Assembly: GCA_008690995.1 (NCBI GenBank)
Contig: VRMN01000018.1
Coordinates: 169,001 to 233,000 of the forward strand
Direction of reading: 5' to 3'
From: Porphyridium purpureum
Taxonomy: Eukaryota > Rhodophyta > Bangiophyceae > Porphyridiales > Porphyridiaceae
DNA length: 64,000 nucleotides
In this document: positions 44,734 through 54,502 of the stretch, one piece after another
Position numbering within the stretch: the stretch's first letter is position 1
Layout of the letters: each line of letters opens with the position of its first letter
Program-made: the position numbers and the translations under genes
The notes under the pieces: model-generated
The model's database searches: none
What the model saw: only the letters and a program-made list of their open reading frames with translations
Told to the model about the DNA's origin: nothing

Positions 44734-47040
44734 ATGAATGCGTTCGTGCAAAGATCGACTGGCGCTTGCGAGAAACCGCAAAAGTCGAATCTGGTCAAGG
44801 CTGTGATATTCACGTTGCTCGCAGGTCTTGTGCTGGTGTGCGTCTTGTACGAACATCATGCGTCACCAGAAGAGCAGGATATTGGGCTCCGCGCTGGCTC
44901 GATGGGTAATCGGAAGTTGCTTTCTATACGTAAGCTGAGCGCTCTACATCCAGAAGCGCTTGCGTCTCGTGGCACCGAAGACGCTCTGAATCGAGAGGAG
45001 GACTTTACACAAAGGACGCACGTGACTCGTGGCTCGGAAGACGCCCTGAGACGAGCAGATGGCCCCCGTCAGAAGGATCAGGCGCCGCGGGGCGCAACAG
45101 AAACCTTTTCCGTTTCGCCAGCGCTGCGCGAGATTGCTCGGCTCGATCGCGCGAGACAAAGTGTCGAGAAGTATGCAGCGCGCTCGCACGAGGTTGACAC
45201 TGAGCCGGAAGCGTTCCAGCCGCAGCTGCATGGCCGCTCGTCCCGGACGCGCTGGCGCCACGAGCATGACGATCAAGCTAGCGGTCTGCAGTCACACGGC
45301 GAAGCTCATCTTTCGTCTCTCTCGACATTGTCTTCGCTTTCCACGGTAAGAGCATCAAGCGTGGCCGCGGCGCAGCACGCTTCCGATTCGGAACGTGCAC
45401 ATTCACTCGTGGCAGATCAGCCATTTGATGAGCACGGGAACTTTTATCAAGGCAAGAGCGACGAGTCTCGGCTTCCTTCACACTTGAATCTCGGGCGCCA
45501 CAAGGTTGGGCAGTCACTGTTGATGCAACAGCATGCTTTGAAAATGCTTGGTAGCAAGGTGGAGATTTGGCGGTACCCAGACGCGCCCGGTAAGTTTCTG
45601 TGTCGTCTGAGCCCACTTGCTCGAACTGGCGATGGAGCGGTCCTGCTGGACGAAGGGTTGGAAATTTATTCAGACATGCTGGCGTCCATCTGTGGGCTCG
45701 ACCAGGACGACGTCGAATACGTTCTGCGACAGAGTGGCTCTGGCAAATCGTGGACGGCGACACGCGGCGGGCGAACTCTTGAGCTCGACACCACGTACGC
45801 CGACTCGGCGGACTTGGCGCAGATCGGCTTGCCGCCGCATGATAGCACGCGTTTCGCACGTTCGGCCGTGGAAATATTGCACCACATGGACTTGTTTATT
45901 CGACAACGCCTGGAGCGGCTCGTTGACTACCAGTGCATCTCAACGGAGCGAAGCCGATGCATTGGTAGCCGGGGTGAACCGCTGGAAGGCGGAAGCGTCG
46001 AGCATTACACTGATTTTCGGCCGCTCATTTTGCTTCGCTCGATGACCGCAGACGCGGCGTACAACGAATGGATTCCTTCCTTTATACGCATGCTTCGAAT
46101 GTCAGCATTGTCCGAGCGCTTTGATTCTGTGAACGAAGACTACTTGTTCGGTCACCAAATGCTGTCCAAAGGCGCCCTGTTTCGTTCAGGTCTCTTATCG
46201 CACTACGCGGACGACGCCCCTGTTCAACTGGACGCGTCCAACTTCTTTTTCGAGGCGAACCGTATGGATCGCCTGGCACGCTTGCTTGAGGAGCGTGAGG
46301 ATCAGGCGGGCACTTGCCACGTGCGCATGCTGGTGCTCAAGTCGAGGAGCACCGATCAGCCAGGGCTGGTCGAGAGAAGCTTAGACGCTTCTACCGTGCT
46401 TGTGCAAAAGCATCTCGAGGCGCCGCTGACACTGGACGCCTCCAGCGTCTTTGTCGAGGACATCACGTACCCCGAACTGGTCAACCTGGCGGCAAGCGCC
46501 GACATTCTTGTCGCTGCACACAATGCCGGTGGTCAGAATGTACTCTTCCAGCGTGCCGACGCAGTGTTTATTGAGATTCTACCATTCGGTTTTTATCAAC
46601 ATTCCCAGCTGACGAGCGTCGCTGCATCACTGCAAGTGGTGCACGACCGCGTCATGGCCCATCCAGACGATCTTGGCTTTCGCAAGTGCCTTTCCGAGAC
46701 CGTTCGAGACGGAAGCATTCGCGCAACAATCGTGGACGGTTGGGTCGAGGAGGTCAACGCCTACTTGACGGCTAGCAAGGATCGCAGCGTCCAGCAGGCA
46801 TTCGAAGTCCATCCTCGCGGCCGCAGCTGCGCCGCGCGCCAGCGCCTCGATGTTTCGCCGATCGAGCTTGCCGCACGCATTGTGCGCCACTCGAGTCGGC
46901 TCTGCTCGACACCTGAGCTTGAACAGACCGGGACCATTCCACCTGAGGACGCCACACCCGCGGCTGTCCCCGCGCAGGTAGTTCCAGAAGACGGTGCAAG
47001 TTCACTGGATGCTCTTACGAAGGAAGCGCTAGCGATTTGA
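44734..47040 (+). CDS. Type II membrane glycosyltransferase, GT61-like
   Basis: A 768-residue protein with a short cytosolic tail, one membrane anchor at about residues 21-39 (VKAVIFTLLAGLVLVCVLY) and a long stem of charged, repeated segments (SRGTEDALNRE, then TRGSEDALRRA, then PRGATETFS), the usual plan of a Golgi transferase. The C-terminal domain holds features of family GT61 (DUF563): VLVQKHLEAP, then EDITYPELVNLAASADILVAAHN, then AGGQNVLFQRADAVFIEILP, which corresponds to the HGAGLxNxLFxxPxxxxIEIxP motif, with His replaced by Ala-His-Asn spacing. GT61 enzymes include plant xylosyl- and arabinosyltransferases and EOGT. The substrate cannot be inferred. Start at the first ATG. Confidence 0.7.
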   Translation: MNAFVQRSTGACEKPQKSNLVKAVIFTLLAGLVLVCVLYEHHASPEEQDIGLRAGSMGNRKLLSIRKLSALHPEALASRGTEDALNREEDFTQRTHVTRGSEDALRRADGPRQKDQAPRGATETFSVSPALREIARLDRARQSVEKYAARSHEVDTEPEAFQPQLHGRSSRTRWRHEHDDQASGLQSHGEAHLSSLSTLSSLSTVRASSVAAAQHASDSERAHSLVADQPFDEHGNFYQGKSDESRLPSHLNLGRHKVGQSLLMQQHALKMLGSKVEIWRYPDAPGKFLCRLSPLARTGDGAVLLDEGLEIYSDMLASICGLDQDDVEYVLRQSGSGKSWTATRGGRTLELDTTYADSADLAQIGLPPHDSTRFARSAVEILHHMDLFIRQRLERLVDYQCISTERSRCIGSRGEPLEGGSVEHYTDFRPLILLRSMTADAAYNEWIPSFIRMLRMSALSERFDSVNEDYLFGHQMLSKGALFRSGLLSHYADDAPVQLDASNFFFEANRMDRLARLLEEREDQAGTCHVRMLVLKSRSTDQPGLVERSLDASTVLVQKHLEAPLTLDASSVFVEDITYPELVNLAASADILVAAHNAGGQNVLFQRADAVFIEILPFGFYQHSQLTSVAASLQVVHDRVMAHPDDLGFRKCLSETVRDGSIRATIVDGWVEEVNAYLTASKDRSVQQAFEVHPRGRSCAARQRLDVSPIELAARIVRHSSRLCSTPELEQTGTIPPEDATPAAVPAQVVPEDGASSLDALTKEALAI

Positions 47041-47250
47041 TAAGAACAGAAAAGTGCAGTTCAAGACAATGGAGAGATCGAAGACTAAGCCGAACGCCAC
47101 AATATCCTGTGCATCTCAGAGGTCAAAGTTAAGAGATTTCATCATCTTGGGTCACAAGACCCTTCAGGTGAAGAAATTCAAATGATTGCTCATCATCGAT
47201 GCCGGGTTTCGTATGGCCATGACATAAGAGAACGGACGGCCTTGTCAAAC

Positions 47251-47982
47251 TCAAAAAGAAGACTCGCCTCTTGGGATAAATAAAATGATCGACATTATAC
47301 TGAGGAGGAGCATGATGATACACTGCTCGATCGGAATCCCGACCAGCTCACCACCCTCTGCCTTCTTTGCCTCCAGCTCCACCAACTCCTGTTCGTGCGC
47401 CAAGAGAGCGTCGACTTGTTTTTGTACTTTTGCCTTCTCAACTGCCAACCGCTGGAGCCTTTTCTCTATCGCATCAAACTCTTGCTGTGCCTGAGGATCC
47501 AGGTCCGCCCGCGCTGCGCCGGCAAACTCGACTTTTGTGGTGGCCGGCGCAGGCTCCGGTAGCTCTGGTTCTGCCTTTGCCGGCGCTTTCAGGGCGACGG
47601 CCACTTTCTTCGACATGATAAGCTCCGCCGGAATATCCTTCCACGCCTGCCTGATCTGCTCCTCGGTAGCGTCTGCGGGGAGCGAGTCGGGCGCCTTGAC
47701 GGCCTGCACCATAAACTTGTGCTTTCTGACATCGATAGCTTCCGGAGCAACACCCACGCCCACCCCCGTCATGCCGAGCACCAGCTCCAGACTCTGGCGC
47801 GCCTGCAACAACCCTGCGGTGGGGCGCGCCTCGTACTGATCTGGCGCGGTGGTCTTGACCTTGAACAGCACGCGCTCGCGCAGCTGCGACTCGAGCATCA
47901 TCCGCGACACCACCTCCTTGCCGCTCGCGTCCAGCTCGAACGTCACCACGTCCGCCGGCGACATCACCACGATGTCGTCCAT
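47251..47982 (-). CDS. VAMP-associated protein (VAP), MSP domain, tail-anchored
   Basis: A 243-residue protein in the VAP layout: an N-terminal major-sperm-protein domain (about 5-125) with the diagnostic LFKVKTTAPDQYEARPTAGLL (FFAT-binding face), an Ala/Pro linker, a coiled coil near 175-215 (EKRLQRLAVEKAKVQKQVDALL) and a C-terminal tail anchor (CIIMLLLSIMSIILFIP). VAPs sit in the ER membrane and recruit FFAT-motif proteins to contact sites. The first ATG is at 47982. The CT-rich DNA directly upstream is probably its 5' leader. Confidence 0.88.
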   Translation of the reverse strand: MDDIVVMSPADVVTFELDASGKEVVSRMMLESQLRERVLFKVKTTAPDQYEARPTAGLLQARQSLELVLGMTGVGVGVAPEAIDVRKHKFMVQAVKAPDSLPADATEEQIRQAWKDIPAELIMSKKVAVALKAPAKAEPELPEPAPATTKVEFAGAARADLDPQAQQEFDAIEKRLQRLAVEKAKVQKQVDALLAHEQELVELEAKKAEGGELVGIPIEQCIIMLLLSIMSIILFIPRGESSF

Positions 47983-48022
47983 GGCTCCCCACCACCACAA
48001 CCACAACCACCCCTCACTACCC

Positions 48023-48025
<3 letters not shown>

Positions 48026-48057
<32 letters not shown>

Positions 48058-48060
48058 CTC
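48026..48060. repeat. (CT)n repeat in VAP leader
   Basis: CT run of about 13 units with one interruption, 44-78 bp upstream of the VAP ATG, reading GA on the coding strand. Confidence 0.85.
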
Positions 48061-48218
48061 GCCTCCTTCTCAACCTCCGCCAGTTTTAATCCACCAGCAT
48101 GAAATAAATAAATTAAAATAATTTTATGTTTATCACCTTCGCTCACTTTTTTAACGGCGAGTGGAGGTTCAGTTGTTTGAGTTGTTTGGAAAATCATAAA
48201 GGAGGGTTGTTTGTATAG

Positions 48219-48226
48219 TGTACAGT
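48219..48226 (+). promoter_or_regulatory. TGTACAGT motif between VAP and FYVE-EHD
   Basis: TGTACAGT, 165 bp upstream of the FYVE-EHD ATG and 237 bp from the VAP ATG. Confidence 0.4.
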
Positions 48227-48390
48227 GATCTTGAGAGGTGGGGAGGAGGGGGGAAAGAGAGAAAGGGGGAAAGGAAGACGTACGTGCAAGGCGTGGTGCG
48301 TGGCTGCTGGTGGTGGGGAGGGGTGGCCCGCCGAGTGTGTGGCGTGTGAGGTGGATGTTGATCGGGTGATTGGATGTGGACAGGAGGAGA

Positions 48391-50565
48391 ATGGCATCCG
48401 GCCGCCCGGTCGTGAGCAAGGGAAATTCGTTGTTGGAATTCGGGGGCGACGATTTCGTGGATGATCAGGTCATCACGTTCTCGCGCTCGAAGAAGAACGT
48501 GGTCGCAGACACTGCTCCTGCTTCCGTTGCCGCTGGTGCTGGTGACGGTGGCGGAGGTTATGCCGGTGGGAAAGAGAAGAAGGTGAAAAATAGCGCCGCG
48601 GCTCCGAGGCAGAGTCAGAGTCAGCAGGCAGGGTACTCGGTGGCGTTGGTGGATAGCAAGGGCAGGCCGCTGAAGATGACTTCCGTCGATAGTGGCGCCG
48701 CGCCACAGGGCGTGCCGCTGGAGGCGCTCGTAACTAAATCGAATGGTGGCGGCCCGCAGGCAACACACTGCGCCGGGTGCTCGTCGCCCTTTTCGTTCAG
48801 CAAGTCCAAGCACTTGTGTCGCTCGTGCAACAGCTATTTCTGCTCCAAGTGTTCACCCCACAAGAAGCTCATTCCCTCGCAAGGCGACGTGCCCGTGCGT
48901 GTGTGCGACGTATGTTTCCATGCAGACACCCGTCGCGACAGGATATGCACCGTGTCCTCTACGTCGTACTTCACCGACCCGCAGACGCTCCACCGCAAGG
49001 AGCGCCACGCTGCTGCCATGGAGGCGCTCAACCGCGTGTACAAGGCCAAGATCAAGCCCATTGAACAGGCGTTCAAGTTTTCGTCCTTTTATGCGTCTGA
49101 ACTGACTGACGGTGATTTCGACTCGCGACCCATGATCCTTCTTGTGGGCCAGTACTCGGTGGGCAAGACGTCATTTATCAAATACTTGTTGGAGCGCGAC
49201 TTTCCAGGGCAACGCATAGGGCCCGAACCGACCACCGATCGCTTTCTTGCTATCACCAATGGCCCCGTGGAGCGCGTCGTGCCTGGGAACGCTGCGGCTG
49301 TGGACCCGAATCGGCCCTTCTCTTCATTGACCAAGTTTGGCACCGCCTTTCTCAACCGCTTTGAAGTTTCTGAAATGCCGAGCCCCATCCTGGACAACGT
49401 GACCATGGTAGACACACCTGGCATTTTGTCTGGTGAGAAGCAGCGCGTCGAGCGCGGCTACGAGTTTGAGGATGTAGTTCAGTGGTTCGCGGAGCGCTCA
49501 GACCGCATTTTGATCCTGTTTGATGCGCACAAACTAGATATTTCTGATGAGCTGAAGCGCACGATCGAAGTGCTCAAGCCGCACGAGGACAAGATCCGCA
49601 TTGTACTCAACAAAGCGGACTTGGTGGGCCCTCAGCAACTCATGCGCATCTACGGGGCGCTCATGTGGTCGCTTGGTAAAGTGGTGCGTTCGCCTGAAGT
49701 CCTGCGCGTGTACATCGGCTCGTTCTGGGACGAGCCGCTCAACGAGAAGGGCGCTTTGAACTCGACCTTGTTTGAAGCTGAGAAGCAGGATCTGCTGTCT
49801 GATCTGCGCGCCCTGCCGCGCAATGCCGCCGTTCGGAAAGTGAACGAGCTTATCAAGCGCGCGCGGCTGGCTAAAGTGCATGCGCTGCTTATCAACCATT
49901 TGCGCGCCAAGATGCCCATGCTGTGGGGCAGCAAGGAAAAGCAAAAGAAGCTGGCGGGCCGGCTGGAGGAAGAGTACCTGAAGGTGCAGAGGGAACACAA
50001 CCTCGCGCTTGGCGACTTCCCGAATCCGGAAAAATTTCGCGCCGGGCTGAGCGTACACAACCTGAGCGACTTTCCCAAGCTCAGCAACCGTCAAATGGAC
50101 GTCATGGAGGGTGGGCTGAGCAAGGATATTCCCAAGATCATGATGGAATTACAAGAAAGCTCGGACGCGATAGACGACTTTGAGACGGACATGATTGGTT
50201 CGGTGCGACTTGAAGACAAGTCCAACCCATTTGCCGCCACGCTCGACTACGCGAGCCGCGAGGCATGGGTTGTGGATAGCAACAGCAAAGCCAAGTGGGA
50301 CAACTTGTTTTACAGCTTGAGCCCGACCGGGAACCCCAAAGTGCTCTCGGGTACCCAGGCACGCGGCGTCATGCTCAACTCGGGCCTGGCGAGTGATACG
50401 CTGAGGAAGATTTGGGATCTGTCGGACATTGATCAGGACGGCGTGCTGGACGCGGACGAATTTGCGCTCGCCATGCATCTGATATCGATGGCACGCAACA
50501 TGGGCGGGGCGTCAGTGCCGGACGAATTGCCTTTGTCTCACATACCGCCTTCCAAAAGATCGTGA
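48391..50565 (+). CDS. FYVE-EHD fusion: membrane-remodelling ATPase
   Basis: A 724-residue protein combining three modules. Residues 127-175 form a FYVE-type zinc finger (CAGC, KHLCRSCNSYFCSKC, VRVCDVC; the RRHHCR box is reduced to KSKHLCRSC). A dynamin-like EHD domain follows: P-loop GQYSVGKT at 253-260, then PTTDRF, DTPG in VDTPGILSGEKQR and a helical region. The C-terminus is an EH domain (about 622-705) with an EF-hand loop DIDQDGVLDADE starting at 679. EHD ATPases bind and tubulate membranes in endocytic recycling; the FYVE finger would direct it to phosphoinositide membranes. Animal EHDs lack FYVE and carry EH at the C-terminus; plant EHDs have EH at the N-terminus. The first ATG is 48391. 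It converges with RTEL1, 71 bp apart. Confidence 0.9.
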   Translation: MASGRPVVSKGNSLLEFGGDDFVDDQVITFSRSKKNVVADTAPASVAAGAGDGGGGYAGGKEKKVKNSAAAPRQSQSQQAGYSVALVDSKGRPLKMTSVDSGAAPQGVPLEALVTKSNGGGPQATHCAGCSSPFSFSKSKHLCRSCNSYFCSKCSPHKKLIPSQGDVPVRVCDVCFHADTRRDRICTVSSTSYFTDPQTLHRKERHAAAMEALNRVYKAKIKPIEQAFKFSSFYASELTDGDFDSRPMILLVGQYSVGKTSFIKYLLERDFPGQRIGPEPTTDRFLAITNGPVERVVPGNAAAVDPNRPFSSLTKFGTAFLNRFEVSEMPSPILDNVTMVDTPGILSGEKQRVERGYEFEDVVQWFAERSDRILILFDAHKLDISDELKRTIEVLKPHEDKIRIVLNKADLVGPQQLMRIYGALMWSLGKVVRSPEVLRVYIGSFWDEPLNEKGALNSTLFEAEKQDLLSDLRALPRNAAVRKVNELIKRARLAKVHALLINHLRAKMPMLWGSKEKQKKLAGRLEEEYLKVQREHNLALGDFPNPEKFRAGLSVHNLSDFPKLSNRQMDVMEGGLSKDIPKIMMELQESSDAIDDFETDMIGSVRLEDKSNPFAATLDYASREAWVVDSNSKAKWDNLFYSLSPTGNPKVLSGTQARGVMLNSGLASDTLRKIWDLSDIDQDGVLDADEFALAMHLISMARNMGGASVPDELPLSHIPPSKRS

Positions 50566-50636
50566 GATTCTATTGATGGGGATAAGGAAAGAGAGAAAAG
50601 AGCATCCAAACAGAAGCGCGGGTTTTGTTTTCAAAA

Positions 50637-53600
50637 TCACAAGTCGATCGTTATTACGTCTGCCTGCGGGATTTTTGCTTGTTCGACGTCTTGGCTCCCA
50701 TTCTCTTCCGCCGCGGCACGACAAAGAGACTCCTCGACATTCCTACTGAAAGTCGCGCGTAGCGTCGCGTTCACAAAGGAAGAGAGTGATTTTGCTAGCC
50801 CTCGTGCGCGTGACAAACCCACGTGCATGAGAATTCGAGCACATGCCTCGCACAGCTCGCGAAATGCGGCTTGAAAAGCCGCGTCCTCTATTGTAGCGCT
50901 AGAAGCTGAGCCAGAGCCAGCTACCATGGAGCCAATCAGTTCACGGATGGCCTTCAACTTGGCCTCCAACGCAGTGTACCGCTCGTCGCCGAGCGCGCTC
51001 TTGGCGTCTCGCACCACTGCTTGCGCTCGCATGAGGTTTAGCTTGGTGATGAAAACGCTCTGCAGGGCCGGTGGGAGCGTGTCCGGCAGAACCGCCAGGG
51101 CGCGTGCGTCCGCGCCGAATGCATCCACAAGTATCTGCACTACCGTGCGAATGGCAATCTGGGCTTCCGATGGAACCTGAGTCGAATCAGCGCTCGGCAC
51201 CAAACCTTTCGCGCGTCGAAGTGCAGCCGCGACTTCCGCGTAACGATCGCCCAGCTTAAATTTCAGATGCGTGTGTACGTTGTCCTGTGTAAGCGTGGCG
51301 CTCGCTTTCGGAAGTACTTGGGCCTCGGGGCGAACGGTTGTTTCTGCTATCTGCGCTGGCCTTGCAGGTCGCTCGTCCTCCCAAATCGACGACGACGTGG
51401 CTTGATTATTTCGTCTGGGAAGCAACTTGGCAACTTTTTCTCGATGCGCAGTTTCTTCGTCCGATCTATACGGAGTTCGAAATTCGCGTTTCACGCCTGT
51501 GCGGCCCGCGCTGAGCGATGACGAGGTTTTGGCGTCCTCTTTCACCCTAACTCCATTTGATTGCTGGTCGCATGGCAAGCTTGCGCTAGACTGCACATAG
51601 TAAGGCCCCTGTGCAATGAGCCGGAAAAAGGTCGAAAGACCTCTTTGGGCTAACCCAAAAGCCGAGTACACACTGACGTACGGCCGGATCCACACGGATA
51701 GCCGCTCTTTCACGCCAGATTCAGCAAAGCGTTCGTCGCAAAGCAGCAGCGCACCATAGTCATTTCGGTGACGAATGACACGACCCAGAGCCTGGTTAAT
51801 GGCTTTCGTTGCCTGCAGAGAATACCAGGTGTTGCCATTTATCTGCGAGTTGCCCATGGCCACCATGCGGTCCATATACTCGCGCTTGAGTCGCACCTTG
51901 GCATCCATCAGCTGCGGGTAAGGAATGCCAGTCACCAAGACGCCTCGGCCGTCCGCGTCTGCAAAATCAATTCCTTCAGAAACCTTCCCGCGACACACAG
52001 CCATGAAGCAGCCAGCGCCGCGATACTTGACGTTTGCCTTGTGCTCACGCATCGCCATCACAAATTCCTCCGGGTTCTTCGGCTCCACGACCAGTGGCTT
52101 CTTTTTGTCCAATTGCTGCCAGATCGTGTCCAAATCGCGCTGTCCGGCACTTTGCGGGCGCCCGTTGCCGCAAAAGGTCTTCCAATACTCGATGTTGTTA
52201 TTCATGACAGCGTAGGAAGGAAAGAAGACTAGGATCCCGTCCGGTACTGAGCTGGCAAAGTTGACAAGCGTGCGCCCCAGGTCAAGCCGGTAGTTGTCGG
52301 AATCACGGTTTTTGAAGGAGCTGTTCAGGGTCACACCTGACGGACCTTTCATCAACACGCCACCCCACACCTGCTCTTTAGTGACCACGTGCGGGTTTTC
52401 CAGTCGCACGTTGAACGGAATCCGCAGCTCCGCTGCCATGCCTTCCAGAGGGCTCAGCGTACCGCTGGTCAAGAGAATGCTACGCACGCCAAGGTTCTGA
52501 AGATCCTGCATGGCCAAGTGCGCGGTCAGGCACCAAAAGCCAAGCACCCGCTTTGCGGTAGCGTCTTCTTGTTTTTGCTGTGGCTGCTGTTGCTCATTAA
52601 GACCCTGCTTCTTGCGAAATCGATCGTTGGACTTGAATTTTGGCTGCTCATCGCGGATGCAAACACGGTAGTCGATACTCATTTGCTGCGGAGTCATAGA
52701 GGCCCGGAATACGGTTGACAGTGCAAATTTCAGGTAATCAAGCGAAACAGTTGACTCGAATGACTCGGGTCCACCATTGCCGCGGTCCCTTTTATCTCCG
52801 CCACCGCCACCTTTGCCGTTCAATTTTTCAATGACGGCATCGAGCTTGCTTACCACCGAGCTGGCCGTATCCTGAGTGATGCCAATCCCGCGGAAAAGCT
52901 CTAATATGTAGCTGCCGTCTTTGACGACTTCCTTTCCTTCCGGAACAAAAAGCCGCTTCAGCTGCTCTTGCAGTGAGCGTACCAGCGTAATTAGAAGCGT
53001 ACAATCTTCGCCACATATCGATGCGCTTCCAGGTGCGCCCGGCCGTCCGGCAGCTTTTGAACCCGTTGCGGCATCCGCCGAGGTCGTAAACTTGGATGTT
53101 CTGCTCCTCGCACGTATGAGCTCCCGCACTGCCCCCTCGAGAATGGCCGGTGCAAGGTCGAAGGACACGGCCTCCTCGCAGACTGAATCCACGTTGTGCG
53201 CTTCGTCCAAGATGATGACGTCGTTTGCAAAGTCAGACTTGAGCGCATCACGTACGCTTGGGTCAATCAAATAATTGTACGGAAGGAGGATAATCTCGGC
53301 CTCCTTTTCAATCTTTCTGCTCAAGTAGTAAGGGCAGGCGCGATGCGAACGACCAATATCTACGAGCTCTTCAATGTCGGCCATACCAACAATCGCCTCT
53401 TCGGTGGCATTCTTGCCGGCTTCACCATCCACTGCATTTCGATAGCTGCACTTTCGCTGGCTGACTATTTTGCGGCACTCGTGCCTCATCATGGGCCCCT
53501 TGAGTTTGGAGACTGTCTCGTGGATGCATGTCTGCTCACGGGAGCCCAGCACAGACAAGCGCGGACGGTACGACGTGTTGCGCAACTCTGAAACCACTTT

Positions 53601-54104
53601 CTGAAGTTGCGAGTGTGTCCGGGATGAGTAGATTATTCGCGGAATCGGGTTCTTCGTCTCTTTTGGGTGCTGGCTTTGCGTCATGGTCCCGTGAACACCA
53701 TCTTTGTTGGCGGCACGTTCCGACACCAGCGACGCAAGTTGGCTCGAAACGGCCATATTAGATATTATTTCATCCTCCTTCTTTTGACTCGCCTGTGCCT
53801 GTGCTGCCTCTGCCAGCTCGTCCATGCTGACGCCACACTTGCGTGCATGTTCCTGAGTAATTTCGCTGGCCGCGCCGTGGGAGCAGAACGCAGCAAAGGC
53901 AGCCACGTAGGCCTCGCGCCAAGCTAAGCTCGCGCATAGAAGGCAAAGCGTTTTCCCCGTGCCCGTCGGCGACTCTAGCAGTGCGTTTTGCCGATTGCAT
54001 AGCGCTTCGAGCACACTCTCCATGTACTTCTTCTGACATTCGTACGGCTCGAAGGGGAACTCGATTTTCAGCCCGGACGCGGTCACAAAGCTGTACAGGG
54101 GCAT
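50637..54104 (-). CDS. RTEL1: RTEL1-type Fe-S DNA helicase
   Basis: A 1155-residue superfamily 2 helicase of the XPD/FANCJ/RTEL1 group. The N-terminus IEFPFEPYECQKKYMESVLEAL and Walker A ESPTGTGKT (44-52) match RTEL1, and DEAH lies at residue 300 (LDEAHNVDSVCEEA). Four Cys between about 190 and 265 have RTEL1-like spacing (C, 17 on, 9 on, about 36 on to ACPYYL) and should hold a 4Fe-4S cluster. Later helicase motifs include VRSILLTSGTLSPLEGMAAEL, KVSEGIDFADADGRGV and QALGRVIRHRNDYGALLL. The C-terminal 200 residues may form the harmonin-homology domain. RTEL1 unwinds D-loops and telomeric structures. The ATG at 54104 begins MPLYSFVTASG. Confidence 0.9.
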   Translation of the reverse strand: MPLYSFVTASGLKIEFPFEPYECQKKYMESVLEALCNRQNALLESPTGTGKTLCLLCASLAWREAYVAAFAAFCSHGAASEITQEHARKCGVSMDELAEAAQAQASQKKEDEIISNMAVSSQLASLVSERAANKDGVHGTMTQSQHPKETKNPIPRIIYSSRTHSQLQKVVSELRNTSYRPRLSVLGSREQTCIHETVSKLKGPMMRHECRKIVSQRKCSYRNAVDGEAGKNATEEAIVGMADIEELVDIGRSHRACPYYLSRKIEKEAEIILLPYNYLIDPSVRDALKSDFANDVIILDEAHNVDSVCEEAVSFDLAPAILEGAVRELIRARSRTSKFTTSADAATGSKAAGRPGAPGSASICGEDCTLLITLVRSLQEQLKRLFVPEGKEVVKDGSYILELFRGIGITQDTASSVVSKLDAVIEKLNGKGGGGGDKRDRGNGGPESFESTVSLDYLKFALSTVFRASMTPQQMSIDYRVCIRDEQPKFKSNDRFRKKQGLNEQQQPQQKQEDATAKRVLGFWCLTAHLAMQDLQNLGVRSILLTSGTLSPLEGMAAELRIPFNVRLENPHVVTKEQVWGGVLMKGPSGVTLNSSFKNRDSDNYRLDLGRTLVNFASSVPDGILVFFPSYAVMNNNIEYWKTFCGNGRPQSAGQRDLDTIWQQLDKKKPLVVEPKNPEEFVMAMREHKANVKYRGAGCFMAVCRGKVSEGIDFADADGRGVLVTGIPYPQLMDAKVRLKREYMDRMVAMGNSQINGNTWYSLQATKAINQALGRVIRHRNDYGALLLCDERFAESGVKERLSVWIRPYVSVYSAFGLAQRGLSTFFRLIAQGPYYVQSSASLPCDQQSNGVRVKEDAKTSSSLSAGRTGVKREFRTPYRSDEETAHREKVAKLLPRRNNQATSSSIWEDERPARPAQIAETTVRPEAQVLPKASATLTQDNVHTHLKFKLGDRYAEVAAALRRAKGLVPSADSTQVPSEAQIAIRTVVQILVDAFGADARALAVLPDTLPPALQSVFITKLNLMRAQAVVRDAKSALGDERYTALEAKLKAIRELIGSMVAGSGSASSATIEDAAFQAAFRELCEACARILMHVGLSRARGLAKSLSSFVNATLRATFSRNVEESLCRAAAEENGSQDVEQAKIPQADVITIDL

Positions 54105-54502
54105 TTTCGATGAGTGCTAAGCTCTGTGCACGAGGCTAGAGCGTCGCAACAAAGCTCGCTCTTCTCAAAAGTGCTCTGAGCTGCTGCAAGCACGTTGCAC
54201 GGCTTCGGGCAAGCACTCTGACGGGCATCACCATGCAACCGTGCTTCTTAACCCGTGCACACACGCACATGCACCACCGCAGCGCTCTCCACCGCGACGC
54301 TGTGAGTCGCGCGGACCCCCCAGGCACTTTTTTCCCCGCCTCTTCGGGATCGACTCCCGTGTGCAGGTCTCTGACGCCGCCGACCCCCGACGTGCCCACT
54401 TTTACTGCCGGCTTTTCTTTTTCTGGCGCCAAAAAAAAAGAGACCGGAATGCATTACAAAGTAATTTCTATTTCTAGTGTGGTTGCAAGCGGTCGAACGT
54501 GG
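54105..54502. other. Intergenic region upstream of RTEL1
   Basis: A 398-bp gap between tandem minus-strand genes. It holds the RTEL1 promoter and the 3' end of the next gene, including an A9 run near 54430. Frames seen here have no domain. Confidence 0.45.

Larger units (their letters stand above)
47983..48390. other. Divergent promoter of VAP and FYVE-EHD genes
   Basis: A 408-bp gap with a CT repeat next to the VAP start, an AT-rich centre (about 48100-48150), TGTACAGT at 48219-48226 and purine-rich DNA upstream of the FYVE-EHD start. Confidence 0.55.
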
